Source of the DNA: Aureispira sp050633105
GTDB taxonomy: Bacteria > Bacteroidota > Bacteroidia > Chitinophagales > Saprospiraceae
Direction: 5' to 3'
Assembly (NCBI GenBank): GCA_050633105.1
Contig: JBOEFW010000026.1
Location: 44,429 to 108,428 of the forward strand
DNA length: 64,000 nt
Shown: piece by piece, positions 8,821 to 17,924 of the stretch
How the letters are laid out: every line of letters starts with the position of its first letter
Numbering within the stretch: the first letter of the stretch is position 1
Translations under genes and position numbers: made by a program
Notes under the pieces: model-generated
Told to the model about the DNA's origin: nothing
Seen by the model: the letters and a program-made list of their open reading frames with translations, nothing else
Database searches by the model: none

Positions 8821-9603
8821 ATGAGATGGATCAATAAAAAAAGGCCACCTAAGGAATTACAAGAATTTAAGGCTAAGCTAGACAAACAGAAAAAAGAAGA
8901 CGGAGTGCCTCATGAAAAACCTTTTGGTCTTCTGAAGAGTGATCCTATCGCAAATCCAGCAGTACAAATAGCCTTGGCTAAAGAGCAAGGGTATATTTGT
9001 TGTTATTGTATGGCGGCTATTCCTATCAAAGAAGGAGAAGAAGAGCGCCCTGTGGCTCGTATAGAACACTTCAAACCTAGAAGTGTCTATGATGGTATGA
9101 ATAAACAACCTGATCTGCGAATAGACTACTCCAATTTCTTGTTGGCCTGTGAGAATAAACACAGTCATTGTGATATAAAGAAGAAGGATAAAGAACTTTG
9201 TGAAGTATTTAGTTTAACTGGTAAGCGTAAGCGGGTAAGGGAAAAACTTAGAATTGGCTATACTAAAACCTGTGTTATTTATTCTCAACAAGCATCCATC
9301 CATGAAGATATAGGAGGTGATTTGAAGGCTGATAAATCAGGAGATTATCAAGAAGGAATATTGAATTTGAATTGTAAGTCTTTGAGAGATCAACGTAAAG
9401 GAGCTTGGAAAGGGGTATCTAAGTATATTACGAGGCAAATAGATACTCCAAAATGGGAAGACAAAAAAGCAAAGGCGTTGCAAGTAGCTCAAGACTTGCA
9501 CGAAAAATATAGTAATCGCAACAAGAATCAAAAATTCTATCCATTTTGTGAAGTGATTCTTTATCAATTAGAGAAACGCTTCAAAGAACTTCGATCGATA
9601 TAA
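8821..9603 (+). CDS. HNH endonuclease, Septu PtuB-like / retron-type TIGR02646 family
   Basis: 260 residues. The metal and catalytic motifs are in the expected order: CCYC (about 60-63), RIEHFKPRS (about 80-88, catalytic His 83), DYSNFLLAC (about 102-110) and HSHCD (about 114-118). This is the pattern of the HNH family that pairs with PtuA-like ATPases, where the ATPase is thought to license DNA or RNA cleavage after phage cues. The helical C-terminus (about 180-260) is of unknown role. It lies three bases downstream of the ATPase and is closed by a strong terminator at 9620-9657, so the pair (with DUF58) forms one transcription unit. Family assignment is firm; target specificity is unknown. 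Confidence 0.85.
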   Translation: MRWINKKRPPKELQEFKAKLDKQKKEDGVPHEKPFGLLKSDPIANPAVQIALAKEQGYICCYCMAAIPIKEGEEERPVARIEHFKPRSVYDGMNKQPDLRIDYSNFLLACENKHSHCDIKKKDKELCEVFSLTGKRKRVREKLRIGYTKTCVIYSQQASIHEDIGGDLKADKSGDYQEGILNLNCKSLRDQRKGAWKGVSKYITRQIDTPKWEDKKAKALQVAQDLHEKYSNRNKNQKFYPFCEVILYQLEKRFKELRSI

Positions 9604-9619
9604 AAAGCTTTCCATTAAC

Positions 9620-9657
9620 AAGAGGCCTTCACTTTAGAAGGGCTCTTATTTTTTTTA
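9620..9657 (+). terminator. Terminator after the Septu-like operon
   Basis: AAGAGGCCTTC (9620-9630) pairs with GAAGGGCTCTT (9637-9647) with one internal mismatch and a six-base loop, followed by A and then eight T residues. Confidence 0.85.
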
Positions 9658-9713
9658 CCAAGGGCTTCTCTTTATCTTGTTGGCTTCTTCTGTTCTTACC
9701 AAAACAATAAGCA

Positions 9714-9971
9714 ATGGCAAAAGCGCCCAAAGTACTACCCAACATCCAAGAAAAAATGGGAGGTCAATGGAACATAACCGTTTCCAACAAGGCTTTCTCC
9801 GAAGGAAAAGGAGCCAATATGCCTGCTTGGGGCTATCCTTGTGCCGCTTGTGGGAGCGAACAGGCAAAGATACAATTTGCAGAAAGTACCGAAGAGGAAG
9901 AAAGTACCTTACTGTGGATGGAATTGCATTGTAGAGCTTGTAAGAACTACACGCTTTATCAAAAAAAATAA
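9714..9971 (+). CDS. Small zinc-ribbon protein
   Basis: 85 residues. Two CxxC pairs (CAAC near residue 43 and CRAC near residue 74) sit about 30 residues apart, the layout of a treble-clef or zinc-ribbon fold. The N-terminus (MAKAPKVLPNIQEKMGGQW) is short and there is no signal peptide. An overlapping frame at 9677-9934 lacks these motifs, so this frame is preferred. It lies between the Septu terminator and the oxidoreductase gene. Function unknown; zinc binding is inferred from the cysteines. Confidence 0.65.
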   Translation: MAKAPKVLPNIQEKMGGQWNITVSNKAFSEGKGANMPAWGYPCAACGSEQAKIQFAESTEEEESTLLWMELHCRACKNYTLYQKK

Positions 9972-10017
9972 ACCTCCAACCAATTTACCCTCTCCATCAA
10001 CTAAAATCAATAATACT

Positions 10018-11043
10018 ATGCGCGCAGTAGTTCTCAAAAAAAATGGCAAACCAGAAGTTGCTTTTGAAATTCAAGAAAAAGAAATACCTAAAGCTCAACC
10101 TCATGAGATTTGTATTAAGGTAGAGGCTTTTGGGCTTAATTTTTCAGATGTAATGGCAAGAGAAGGGTCTTATCAAGATTGTCCTCCATTGCCTACTGTA
10201 TTGGGATATGAAGTGGTTGGTCATATACACGAAATAGGGAGTGCTGTAGAAGGGTTTGAAATAGGCCAGCGGGTGGTTTCTCTAACACTTTTTGGTGCTT
10301 ATGCCGAATATGCAGTAGCAGACGCTAGAGCCGCGGCTATAATCCCTGAAAAGATGGATTATGCGACAGCAACAGCTTTAGCTACTCAATATGGAACAGC
10401 TTATTATTGTACCTCTTACATTACTCAATTGCATAAAGGAGAGCATGTATTGATCCAAGCTGCTGCTGGTGGTGTTGGAACTGCCTTAGTGCAGTTGGCT
10501 AAGCATCGAGGTTGTATTGTGTATGGAACGGCTGGTTCTGATGAAAAGCTAGAGTATTTGCGTAAACTAGGAGTAGATCATCCTATTAACTATAACAAAG
10601 TAAACTTTGACGATTATATTCGCAAAGAACGAGGAGATAAAGGACTGGATGTAGTTTTTGATAGTTTGGGAGGAAAGGCGGCCAAAAAAGCGCGTAAATT
10701 ATTAACAGAAGGAACAGGGCGTATCATTTGTTTTGGCGTCGCAAGTCGTTCTGGTTCTGGAAAGAGTATTTTGCAAGATTTAAAATTGGTGTTTGGTTTT
10801 GGTTTTTTACCGCTTGTAGAACTGTTGATGAAATCTCAGGGAATTATAGGAGTTAATATGCTTAAGGTAGCAGAGGCACGCCCAGATGTTTTACAGTATT
10901 GCATTCAAGAAGTGGTGAGAATGACTGAAGAAGGTATCTTGAAACCTACTGTAGGGGGACGGTTCCCTGTGGAGGAAATAGCGAAAGCTCATCATTTATT
11001 ACAAGATCGAAAGTCTATAGGTAAGATTGCGGTCCACTGGTAG
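10018..11043 (+). CDS. MDR-family zinc-type alcohol dehydrogenase / quinone oxidoreductase-like protein
   Basis: 341 residues from ATG 10018 (MRAVVLKKNGKPEV). The open frame extends upstream to 9841, but that part overlaps the zinc-ribbon gene and has no family similarity. The GroES-like N-terminal domain has VLGYEVVGHIHEIGSAV. The Rossmann domain carries the NAD(P)-binding stretch AAAGGVGTALVQLAKHRG. The catalytic and structural zinc ligands of classic alcohol dehydrogenases are absent, placing it in the quinone-oxidoreductase / VAT-1-like branch, which usually reduces quinones or enals with NADPH. Substrate unknown. It ends at a bidirectional terminator shared with the convergent RDD gene. 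Confidence 0.85.
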   Translation: MRAVVLKKNGKPEVAFEIQEKEIPKAQPHEICIKVEAFGLNFSDVMAREGSYQDCPPLPTVLGYEVVGHIHEIGSAVEGFEIGQRVVSLTLFGAYAEYAVADARAAAIIPEKMDYATATALATQYGTAYYCTSYITQLHKGEHVLIQAAAGGVGTALVQLAKHRGCIVYGTAGSDEKLEYLRKLGVDHPINYNKVNFDDYIRKERGDKGLDVVFDSLGGKAAKKARKLLTEGTGRIICFGVASRSGSGKSILQDLKLVFGFGFLPLVELLMKSQGIIGVNMLKVAEARPDVLQYCIQEVVRMTEEGILKPTVGGRFPVEEIAKAHHLLQDRKSIGKIAVHW

Positions 11044-11070
11044 GATTACTAGACAACCTTAAATAAAAAA

Positions 11071-11117
11071 GCCCCTTGAATCGTGCTGCTCTAGCAATTT
11101 TCAAGGGGCTTCTTTTT
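11071..11117. terminator. Bidirectional terminator between convergent genes
   Basis: GCCCCTTGAA (11071-11080) pairs perfectly with TTCAAGGGGC (11100-11109). The plus side is followed by TTCTTTTT and the minus side by TTTTTTATTT, so it can stop both the oxidoreductase and the RDD-gene transcripts. Confidence 0.88.
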
Positions 11118-11131
11118 GGGTATAAGAACGA

Positions 11132-11863
11132 TTAACGGGTTAATACAATGTAATCGTTGATGAGTGTTCGTAAAAACTTGTTGTGATCGCTTGGAGGACG
11201 GGTAATGTCTAATTGTTCAGCGACGTGTTGTGCCAGTTCTTTGACCGCTTTTTGGTGGGCGGTATTGGGATGGCGACGCTCGCGCTCTAGGACACGTTTA
11301 ATAAACAACATATCTTTCTCACTAAATTGACGAATGGCCGTATAACTTGGCTCGTAAGTATCTAAAGTGGAAATTTTGAGAATGTCATTGAGCGAGAAAT
11401 TACGTTGAGCGGTTGTTCTAATAACAGTGGTGCCTGATAATAAACCACCTAAACGCTGGCTTTTGGGGGAGGCATTAATCAAGAGCGCTCCAACCGAACC
11501 TAAAGACAACCAGTAATCTAAAATGCGAAACATCCAACGCATGACATAATCATGGGTTGTGGGCGCATCTCCATTGAGTTTTACCACTTTGAGCCCCATT
11601 GTACGTTTACCAATTGTTTGGCCGTGCATGAAAATCTCGGAAATAAGCGTGTAAAACATAAAGGAAGGAAACAAGACTAAATACATGTACAAGTCCATTC
11701 CTGAGCGTGTTTCTGTCGCGGCTTCTCCTAGCACCGATAAAAAAGCGAGTGCAATGCCAATGATAACAGCATCAATGAGATAGGCTAAAAAACGGTTGCC
11801 TAAACTAGCCAATTCATATTGAATGGTTACTTTTTGGGCAGTATTGATTTCAATGGTTTTCAT
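11132..11863 (-). CDS. RDD family membrane protein
   Basis: 243 residues. The N-terminal 150 residues form an RDD domain: the first helix begins SLGNRFLAYLIDAVIIG (the Arg-Asp pattern that names the family), then further membrane segments and the conserved GKRTMGLKVVKLNG loop. The C-terminal about 90 residues are soluble and helical. RDD proteins are often divergently paired with SpoIIM-like genes in Bacteroidota MoxR clusters, exactly as here with the gene starting at 12331. Role within that cluster is unknown; inner-membrane location is inferred. Confidence 0.85.
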   Translation of the reverse strand: MKTIEINTAQKVTIQYELASLGNRFLAYLIDAVIIGIALAFLSVLGEAATETRSGMDLYMYLVLFPSFMFYTLISEIFMHGQTIGKRTMGLKVVKLNGDAPTTHDYVMRWMFRILDYWLSLGSVGALLINASPKSQRLGGLLSGTTVIRTTAQRNFSLNDILKISTLDTYEPSYTAIRQFSEKDMLFIKRVLERERRHPNTAHQKAVKELAQHVAEQLDITRPPSDHNKFLRTLINDYIVLTR

Positions 11864-12330
11864 ACGGTCAAGAGTCCTTATTGATTAAACAAACTTGTTA
11901 AAAATACCGAATTTTTATCAGAAACGTTCCAAATGCTTGCCCATTTCTCTTGATAGCGGTGAAATTTGCGGTCCATGAAATCTTCAAAAAAAACAGAACG
12001 CCTTAAAATAGAAGGCAGTGGAAGAGATAAAAAAATGATCTAGTAGAAAAGGCAGCCTTGTATTACAAAAAAAAAGGAAACTTAAGTATATTGTTAGGTC
12101 TAAAAATAAAACACTTGTTTATGCCTATTTGGGATTAGAGAACTACCTTATAATGCTTTGTTAGAAAACATTTTTTGTGAAAAATGAATTTTCTGCAACA
12201 AAAACAAGTTGTTTAACCAGAATCGCCTTGTTGAAGGCTTTTCTTCTAGCACCCTTTAGGGGACCTATAACTAAACCTTACTATCAACCACCCACTAATT
12301 CTCATTGGTGAATTAAGAATAGAACTGGCT
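11864..12330. other. Divergent intergenic region (467 bp)
   Basis: AT-rich region between the divergent RDD and SpoIIM-like genes, expected to contain both promoters. I see no supported ORF, no strong hairpin and no exact TAnnTTTG box in a convincing position. Confidence 0.5.
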
Positions 12331-14217
12331 ATGCGCGAAACTCATTTCATTGAGCAAAATAAAGAAAAATGGGCCCAATTTGAACGCAATTTAGGAGGCG
12401 GCTACGTTAATCCTGATGAATTGAGCGATCAATTTGTAGAAATAACCGACGATCTATCTTACTCCCGAACTTTTTATCCCAATCGTTCTGTTCGAGTGTA
12501 TCTTAATAACATTGCTCAGAAAGTATTCTACAATGTTTATAAGAATAGACGAGGCCGTCTTTCTCGTGTCTTAAATTTTTGGAAAGAAACGGTTCCTCAG
12601 ATTATTTATGAATCTCGTAGTTCCTTCTTACTGGCTTTTGCCGTGTTTATTGGTGCAACAATCATTGGTGTCTTTTCCACTTACATGGACGCTGAATTTC
12701 CACGCGTGATTTTGGGCGATGAGTACATTGATATGACCATGAACAATATTGAGAATGGCAATCCAATGGCGGTATATCAAGGGGCAGATCAACAAGAGAT
12801 GTTTTTGAGAATTGCCTTTAACAACCTCAAAGTTTCTGTTTGGTGTTTTGCATTAGGGTTGCTGTTTGGAGTGGGATCCTTATTTGTATTGATACAAAAC
12901 GGTATTATGCTGGGCGCCTTTCAGTATTTATTTATTCGAGAAGGGATTTATTTAGATTCCTTTTTCACGATATGGATGCACGGTGCTATTGAAATCTCTT
13001 GTATTATTATTGCAGGGGCTGCTGGCTTAACATTAGGGAGTGGGTTGGTCTTTCCAAAGACCTTGACTCGACTGCAAAGTTTGCAATTATCAGCACGGCG
13101 TGGCTTATTAATTTTATTAACCGTCTTGCCGCTTATTGTTTTAGCAGCATTTATAGAGGGCTTTATTACTCGTTATACAGAAGCCTCTTACATCCTACGT
13201 GGTATTGTGATTTTTGGCTCTTTTGCCTTTATTATCAGTTACTATGTGATCTACCCCTATCTCAAGGCGAAAAAAGGTTTTATCTCTTTTATTGGAGACG
13301 TTAAGCTACCGCCTGCCCAAAAATTAGACATCCAGTACAACCAAATTAAAACAACTCCACAGATTTTTAGCGATGCGTTTATTGCCTACCGAAAGTTCAT
13401 TAAACCAATTGGAGTTGTGGCTGGAGTTATTGCAACTCTGATGACTAGTATCTTATTATTAGGGGATGATGTTTATCGCTTTAAGACCATGGAGAGTGTA
13501 GATAATCTCTTTCAAGTACCCTTTTTATTGGTAGAATTCACAGTAGATAATCTCTATCAATTGTTCTCTAGTCGCCACGAGCTGTTTATTTTCCTTTTCT
13601 TTATTGGATTTACGATCTGTGTATACATTGCCCTTTTCTTATCACAACAATTGGTAAAAAAAGTAGACAAAGAACCTGTTCGTTATAAGCCTTCCTTTTT
13701 TGTAAATACCATTTTATCAACGATTCTAGGAATGGGGTTGTTAGGGGCAGTTGCTTTGGGAACAGGAGAAGGAGTAGGTGTATTTTTCTTAGCATTATTA
13801 ACACCTGTTGTATTAATGTGGCTAGTTACTGCTTTTAATGAAAATAGAAATCCATTGACTGCTCTAGGGCGAAGCTTTAAAATATTGGGAGGAAATTGGT
13901 TGGTAATGATGGGCGCCTATTTTATTATAATAGGGATGTGTACGATCTTTATCTTTATGGCAACGGCTCCATTAGCTGGCTTTTATTTAGGAGTGATTGT
14001 GAATCTATTTCCAGTAGAAGATATTTTGACGGTCAAGCAAGGTTTTTACATCTTTGTGTATACCTTTTTATTATCCTTTTTGTTACCACTTATTGCAGTG
14101 GTTATGAATATGGCGTTCCACAGTTTCAAGGAAATCAAAGAAGCCGATAGTTTGTTGGAAGAGATTCCACTAATTGGCAAGCGTAAGATTTCTTATGGAA
14201 TGGAGCAAGAAAACTAA
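12331..14217 (+). CDS. SpoIIM-like (stage II sporulation protein M family) multi-pass membrane protein
   Basis: 628 residues. A soluble N-terminus (about 1-90; MRETHFIEQNKEKW, LSDDLSYSRTFYPN-like region) leads into a SpoIIM/DUF95 membrane domain (about 95-330) with the characteristic segments FLLAFAVFIGATIIGV, FNNLKVSVWCFALGLLFG and HGAIEISCIIIAGAAG. A second block of about six membrane helices (360-610) is an additional module beyond the usual length of about 330 residues. In Bacteroidota this gene heads the MoxR/DUF58 envelope cluster and has nothing to do with spores. The next gene follows after 39 bp. Confidence 0.87.
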   Translation: MRETHFIEQNKEKWAQFERNLGGGYVNPDELSDQFVEITDDLSYSRTFYPNRSVRVYLNNIAQKVFYNVYKNRRGRLSRVLNFWKETVPQIIYESRSSFLLAFAVFIGATIIGVFSTYMDAEFPRVILGDEYIDMTMNNIENGNPMAVYQGADQQEMFLRIAFNNLKVSVWCFALGLLFGVGSLFVLIQNGIMLGAFQYLFIREGIYLDSFFTIWMHGAIEISCIIIAGAAGLTLGSGLVFPKTLTRLQSLQLSARRGLLILLTVLPLIVLAAFIEGFITRYTEASYILRGIVIFGSFAFIISYYVIYPYLKAKKGFISFIGDVKLPPAQKLDIQYNQIKTTPQIFSDAFIAYRKFIKPIGVVAGVIATLMTSILLLGDDVYRFKTMESVDNLFQVPFLLVEFTVDNLYQLFSSRHELFIFLFFIGFTICVYIALFLSQQLVKKVDKEPVRYKPSFFVNTILSTILGMGLLGAVALGTGEGVGVFFLALLTPVVLMWLVTAFNENRNPLTALGRSFKILGGNWLVMMGAYFIIIGMCTIFIFMATAPLAGFYLGVIVNLFPVEDILTVKQGFYIFVYTFLLSFLLPLIAVVMNMAFHSFKEIKEADSLLEEIPLIGKRKISYGMEQEN

Positions 14218-14256
14218 ACACACTACGTGTTTTCAACGATTTAACCTATTGTTATT

Positions 14257-14973
14257 ATGAAAATAAATTATCAGACGCTAATCTGTTGTTTAGGACTCTG
14301 GTTCTTGTTGGGACAGTCCGCTTTGTGGGCGCAAGAAAACGATGCCACTGCCTTATACCAGCAAGAGCAGGTAGGGACGCAGACTTTTGATGCTACTGTT
14401 TGGACGAAAACCTCTAAAGACATGAAGTTTTCCACGAAGCCACAAGTTAAAAAAATCCCTAAGCAGGTGAATAGTGCTCCTACTCCTGTAAATAGACAAG
14501 CAAATCCCAATACCGTCTTTAGCGCACGGAGTTTGCTGCTTTTAGTAGCGGTCTTGTTGTTGATTTTTGTTATTTATAGAGCGGTTGCAGGCAATGCTAT
14601 TCTTATTAATAAACCAATAGAACGTCGCCAGCCTGTTGCGCTCAAAGATATTGAGACCAATTTGCAAGAGGCAGATGTGGAGGGCTTCTTAGCACAGTCG
14701 CTAAAACAAAAAGATTATCGGTTGGCTATCCGTCTATATTATCTAGCCATTATCAAAGAGTTATCCGCCAAAGGCTTAATTGATTGGAAGCGAGATAAAA
14801 CGAATGGACAGTATCTTCGAGAATTGCGCAAGCAAAACTACCCTCAATTAAAAGCCTTTAGAGGAGTAACACGTGTCTTTGAGTATGTTTGGTACAGCAA
14901 CATGACTTTTGATGGTGGACAGTTTGAAGAAGTGCGTATTGATTTTAATAATTTACTACAATCCATAAAATAA
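14257..14973 (+). CDS. DUF4129 domain membrane protein
   Basis: 238 residues with a signal-like N-terminus (CLGLWFLLGQSALWAQ), a Pro/Gln-rich linker, one membrane helix (about 90-107, LLLLVAVLLLIFVIYR) and a cytoplasmic C-terminal DUF4129 domain. That domain includes DYRLAIRLYYLAIIKELS and the terminal VWYSNMTFDGGQFEEV motif. It sits in the expected position between SpoIIM-like and DUF4350 genes, with five bases to the next start. Probably a structural partner in the MoxR system. Confidence 0.85.
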   Translation: MKINYQTLICCLGLWFLLGQSALWAQENDATALYQQEQVGTQTFDATVWTKTSKDMKFSTKPQVKKIPKQVNSAPTPVNRQANPNTVFSARSLLLLVAVLLLIFVIYRAVAGNAILINKPIERRQPVALKDIETNLQEADVEGFLAQSLKQKDYRLAIRLYYLAIIKELSAKGLIDWKRDKTNGQYLRELRKQNYPQLKAFRGVTRVFEYVWYSNMTFDGGQFEEVRIDFNNLLQSIK

Positions 14974-14978
14974 ACAGC

Positions 14979-16370
14979 ATGAATAAATTTGCTCCTTTAA
15001 TCGTTGGTGCGCTGGTGCTGTTGGGATTGATTGCCTACTTTGCTCAAAATCAATCTGACCCACAATACTGGATGGAGAAGTACGATACGGATGGTAACAA
15101 ACCATACGATGCTCGTGTTCTATACGACCTCCTAGAACATAGATTTGACCTACAGGTCATGGAAAATAGAATTGATGAGACCTTAACGTTAGATCAAGAA
15201 GAAGCTTCAAAAACAAGTTATCTATATTTGAGTAGCCAAGAACCTCGTTATACAGAAGATGAAGCCTGGCACTTGCGTGATTATGTGCGTTCTGGTGGAG
15301 AAGTCTTTATTATTGCGCCTAACATTCCTGATAGTTTAGCAGAATTGTTGCTTTATCCAGAGGATTGCGGCGGCAAGACCAGTTGGCAAGGAAAGAGTAA
15401 CCCAGGGCTATATCGTCCACAAGTACTCTCTGCCTTATTACACCCTAACATGACAAAGAGCTATTACAGCTTTAATTACATGAATATGAATTATATTGAG
15501 AATAGAGCTTGGAATTATATTCCAGAGGCTGCTTTCTGCGATACAAGAGGGGAAGATGATTATGCAGACTATGGCACTAGAAATGTAAGAGAATATGCCT
15601 TGGCTAAGCTGGGGACTTTTAAAGCAACCGATAATACTGGTGATAATAAGGATAAAGAATTTGCCAATTTCGTTCGTATGAAAGTAGGAGAGGGCTATTT
15701 CTATTTCCACACCAATCCAATTATGTTTACCAATATGTATTTGATCGATAGTGTTGGATTTGAGTATAGTAATTATGTCTTTAGACACATTAAAGATCGA
15801 ACTGTTTATTGGGACCGTCAGAGTATAGTGTTGCCTAGTAAGCGAGAAGCGGGCCGCAAGGTGCTTCCAAAAGTAGCGGCACAATCGCCATTGGAGTACA
15901 TTTTTGCGCAACCATCTTTGCGTTGGGGCTGGTATATGGCGTTGGCGTTGGGATTCATTTATGTTCTATTTGGTGCCAAGCGCCGCCAGCGAATTATTCC
16001 AATTATGGAAACGAACCGCAACACTTCTTTAGAATTCATTGAAACAATTGGCCGCTTATATTTTCAGCAACAGGATCACAGAAGCATTATTAAGAAACAA
16101 ATGCACTTGTTCTTAGCACACATGCGCCAGCGGTATCATTTGGTCACAAAAGACATGGATGAGCGATTGATTGATCGTATTGCGGTGCGTGCTAGAGTCG
16201 ATCGCAAAATCATAAATGATATTTTTGTAGAATACAATCGCTTACACGCCATGATGCAACGTCCGAATACCGAAGTGACTGCACAAATGCTCAACAACTT
16301 TTATTTATTAATAGAGCGTTTTCATACCGCGGCAAATGAATACCAAGTGGCGAATACGGTACAAGCTTAG
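14979..16370 (+). CDS. DUF4350 domain membrane protein
   Basis: 463 residues. An N-terminal helix (FAPLIVGALVLLGLIAYF) is followed by an extracytoplasmic DUF4350 domain beginning KPYDARVLYDLLEHRF, a glutamine-amidotransferase-like fold without obvious catalytic residues (YVRSGGEVFIIAPNI). A second membrane helix near residue 320 (WYMALALGFIYVLFGA) precedes a cytoplasmic helical tail. It is co-linear with DUF4129 and MoxR, as in other Bacteroidota. Confidence 0.85.
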   Translation: MNKFAPLIVGALVLLGLIAYFAQNQSDPQYWMEKYDTDGNKPYDARVLYDLLEHRFDLQVMENRIDETLTLDQEEASKTSYLYLSSQEPRYTEDEAWHLRDYVRSGGEVFIIAPNIPDSLAELLLYPEDCGGKTSWQGKSNPGLYRPQVLSALLHPNMTKSYYSFNYMNMNYIENRAWNYIPEAAFCDTRGEDDYADYGTRNVREYALAKLGTFKATDNTGDNKDKEFANFVRMKVGEGYFYFHTNPIMFTNMYLIDSVGFEYSNYVFRHIKDRTVYWDRQSIVLPSKREAGRKVLPKVAAQSPLEYIFAQPSLRWGWYMALALGFIYVLFGAKRRQRIIPIMETNRNTSLEFIETIGRLYFQQQDHRSIIKKQMHLFLAHMRQRYHLVTKDMDERLIDRIAVRARVDRKIINDIFVEYNRLHAMMQRPNTEVTAQMLNNFYLLIERFHTAANEYQVANTVQA

Positions 16371-16519
16371 AAACATTAAATTATAGAAACCTATTGAAGT
16401 GCTTTAGGCAAGCTTTTCTAGTAATTCCGAGCTAGAATAGTTGTGAATAAATAACTTCTATTTAAAACGACTACCTTTCGCAACACTATAAGGTTGTGGA
16501 AAATTTAAAAATAGCAAAC

Positions 16520-17503
16520 ATGAGTGAGAATTATGCTTGGGGAGATAACGATGCTTCCGTAGCCAATATACAAGAGACGGTTGACCGCGTGCGCAATGAG
16601 GTGCAGAAAATCATTATTGGGCAAGATGACCTAATTGAATTGATTATGGTTTCGATCTTTGCAGGTGGACATGTGCTTTTAGAAGGGGTGCCTGGAGTTG
16701 CAAAAACCTTGGCCTCTAAACTATTGGCTCAAACGCTAAGTGTGGAATTTTCACGGATACAGTTTACACCTGATTTGATGCCTTCAGATGTAACAGGAAC
16801 AAGTATCTATAACATGAAGATGGCAGAGTTTAGCTTCAATAAAGGGCCTGTGTTTTCCAATATGGTTTTGATTGATGAGATTAACCGTGCTCCTGCAAAA
16901 ACCCAAGCTTCTTTGTTTGAGGTAATGGAAGAAAAGCAAGTCACAGTAGATGGTAAGACCTACAAAATGGCCTTCCCTTTTATGGTTATTGCAACACAAA
17001 ATCCGATTGAGCAAGAAGGAACCTATAAATTGCCAGAAGCGCAGTTGGATCGTTTCTTATTCCGTATTCAACTCAATTATCCTCAATTAGAGGAAGAAAA
17101 ACTCATTCTACGTCGTTTCCGTGATGATTTTAATAAGCGTCAAATTGAGAAAGTACGAGCGGTTTTAAATGCGGCTGAAATCAAACGTTGTCAAGAGTTA
17201 GTGGAGAAAATCCACATCAAGGATGAATTACTAGACTATATTGCTGCGTTGATTCACAATACTCGTAATAATGGAGATTTGTTCTTGGGAGCTTCTCCAC
17301 GTGCTTCTTTGGCAATTATGCAAGCATCTAAAGCGGTAGCAGCTATCAATGGTCGCGACTTTGTGACCCCAGACGACATTCAATATGTAGCTTTCCCAGT
17401 ATTAAACCACCGTATTATCCTCACACCAGAGCGTGAAATGGAAGGCTTGGATGTACAAGATGTAATCAAAGATATTATTGCAAAGGTAGAAGTACCTAGA
17501 TAA
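16520..17503 (+). CDS. MoxR-family AAA+ ATPase
   Basis: About 327 residues from ATG 16520 (MSENYAWGDND). A GTG at 16496 would add eight residues and I cannot exclude it. Motifs: GQDDLIE, Walker A GVPGVAKT (the usual MoxR variant), Walker B VLIDEINRAPAK, sensor 1 ATQNPIEQEG and sensor 2 region GASPRASLAI. MoxR ATPases act as chaperones for cofactor insertion or assembly of surface complexes together with DUF58/VWA proteins. Here the DUF58 partner is about 10 kb upstream instead of adjacent. A DUF5522 gene follows after 18 bp. Confidence 0.93.
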   Translation: MSENYAWGDNDASVANIQETVDRVRNEVQKIIIGQDDLIELIMVSIFAGGHVLLEGVPGVAKTLASKLLAQTLSVEFSRIQFTPDLMPSDVTGTSIYNMKMAEFSFNKGPVFSNMVLIDEINRAPAKTQASLFEVMEEKQVTVDGKTYKMAFPFMVIATQNPIEQEGTYKLPEAQLDRFLFRIQLNYPQLEEEKLILRRFRDDFNKRQIEKVRAVLNAAEIKRCQELVEKIHIKDELLDYIAALIHNTRNNGDLFLGASPRASLAIMQASKAVAAINGRDFVTPDDIQYVAFPVLNHRIILTPEREMEGLDVQDVIKDIIAKVEVPR

Positions 17504-17521
17504 CCGTTTTTTAACTGCGTT

Positions 17522-17713
17522 ATGTTTAGTTTTTTTAAGAATAAAGAATCGAATAAGAAGGAAGCTCCTAGTAATTCCTCTACAGAACCACTAATAGAAG
17601 GTAGAGATTTCTATATAGAAAATGGCTTTTATGTGTTTACGGAATCTTATCATTTAAAACGCGGCTATTGTTGTGGCAATGGTTGTAGACATTGCGCTTA
17701 TAAGAAAAAATAA
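17522..17713 (+). CDS. Small DUF5522 family cysteine-rich protein
   Basis: 63 residues. A charged, low-complexity N-terminus is followed by the conserved block DFYIENGFYVFTESYHLKRG and YCCGNGCRHCAY, the signature of DUF5522. Its four cysteines and a histidine suggest metal binding. It directly follows moxR and is closed by a strong terminator, so it is probably the last gene of the MoxR operon. Function unknown. Confidence 0.8.
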   Translation: MFSFFKNKESNKKEAPSNSSTEPLIEGRDFYIENGFYVFTESYHLKRGYCCGNGCRHCAYKKK

Positions 17714-17722
17714 GTACTATAC

Positions 17723-17758
17723 AAAAAAGCATCAATTCCAAAAATTGATGCTTTTTTT
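17723..17758 (+). terminator. Terminator of the MoxR operon
   Basis: AAAAAGCATCAATT pairs with AATTGATGCTTTTTTT around a short loop at about 17738-17742; a run of seven T ends it. Confidence 0.88.
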
Positions 17759-17924
17759 GTATATGCTTTCTAAAGCAAAATGACTTATTTATTAATAGTG
17801 TTCATTGGGCAAATAATATGCACTATTCAGAAAATTGACTTGTTTTTTTTCTTAAAAAATCGTATTTTACTGACTAATAAATGACCAAAGATGGAAAATT
17901 ACCTATTTAAATAAACATTAAACT

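Noticed and set aside
6607..9603. Retron with ATPase-HNH effector
   Set aside because: No reverse transcriptase gene or msr/msd-like sequence is present next to the pair, so a stand-alone Septu-like system fits better.
9677..9934. Overlapping plus-strand frame near the zinc-ribbon gene
   Set aside because: Overlaps the frame with paired CxxC motifs and has no features of its own.
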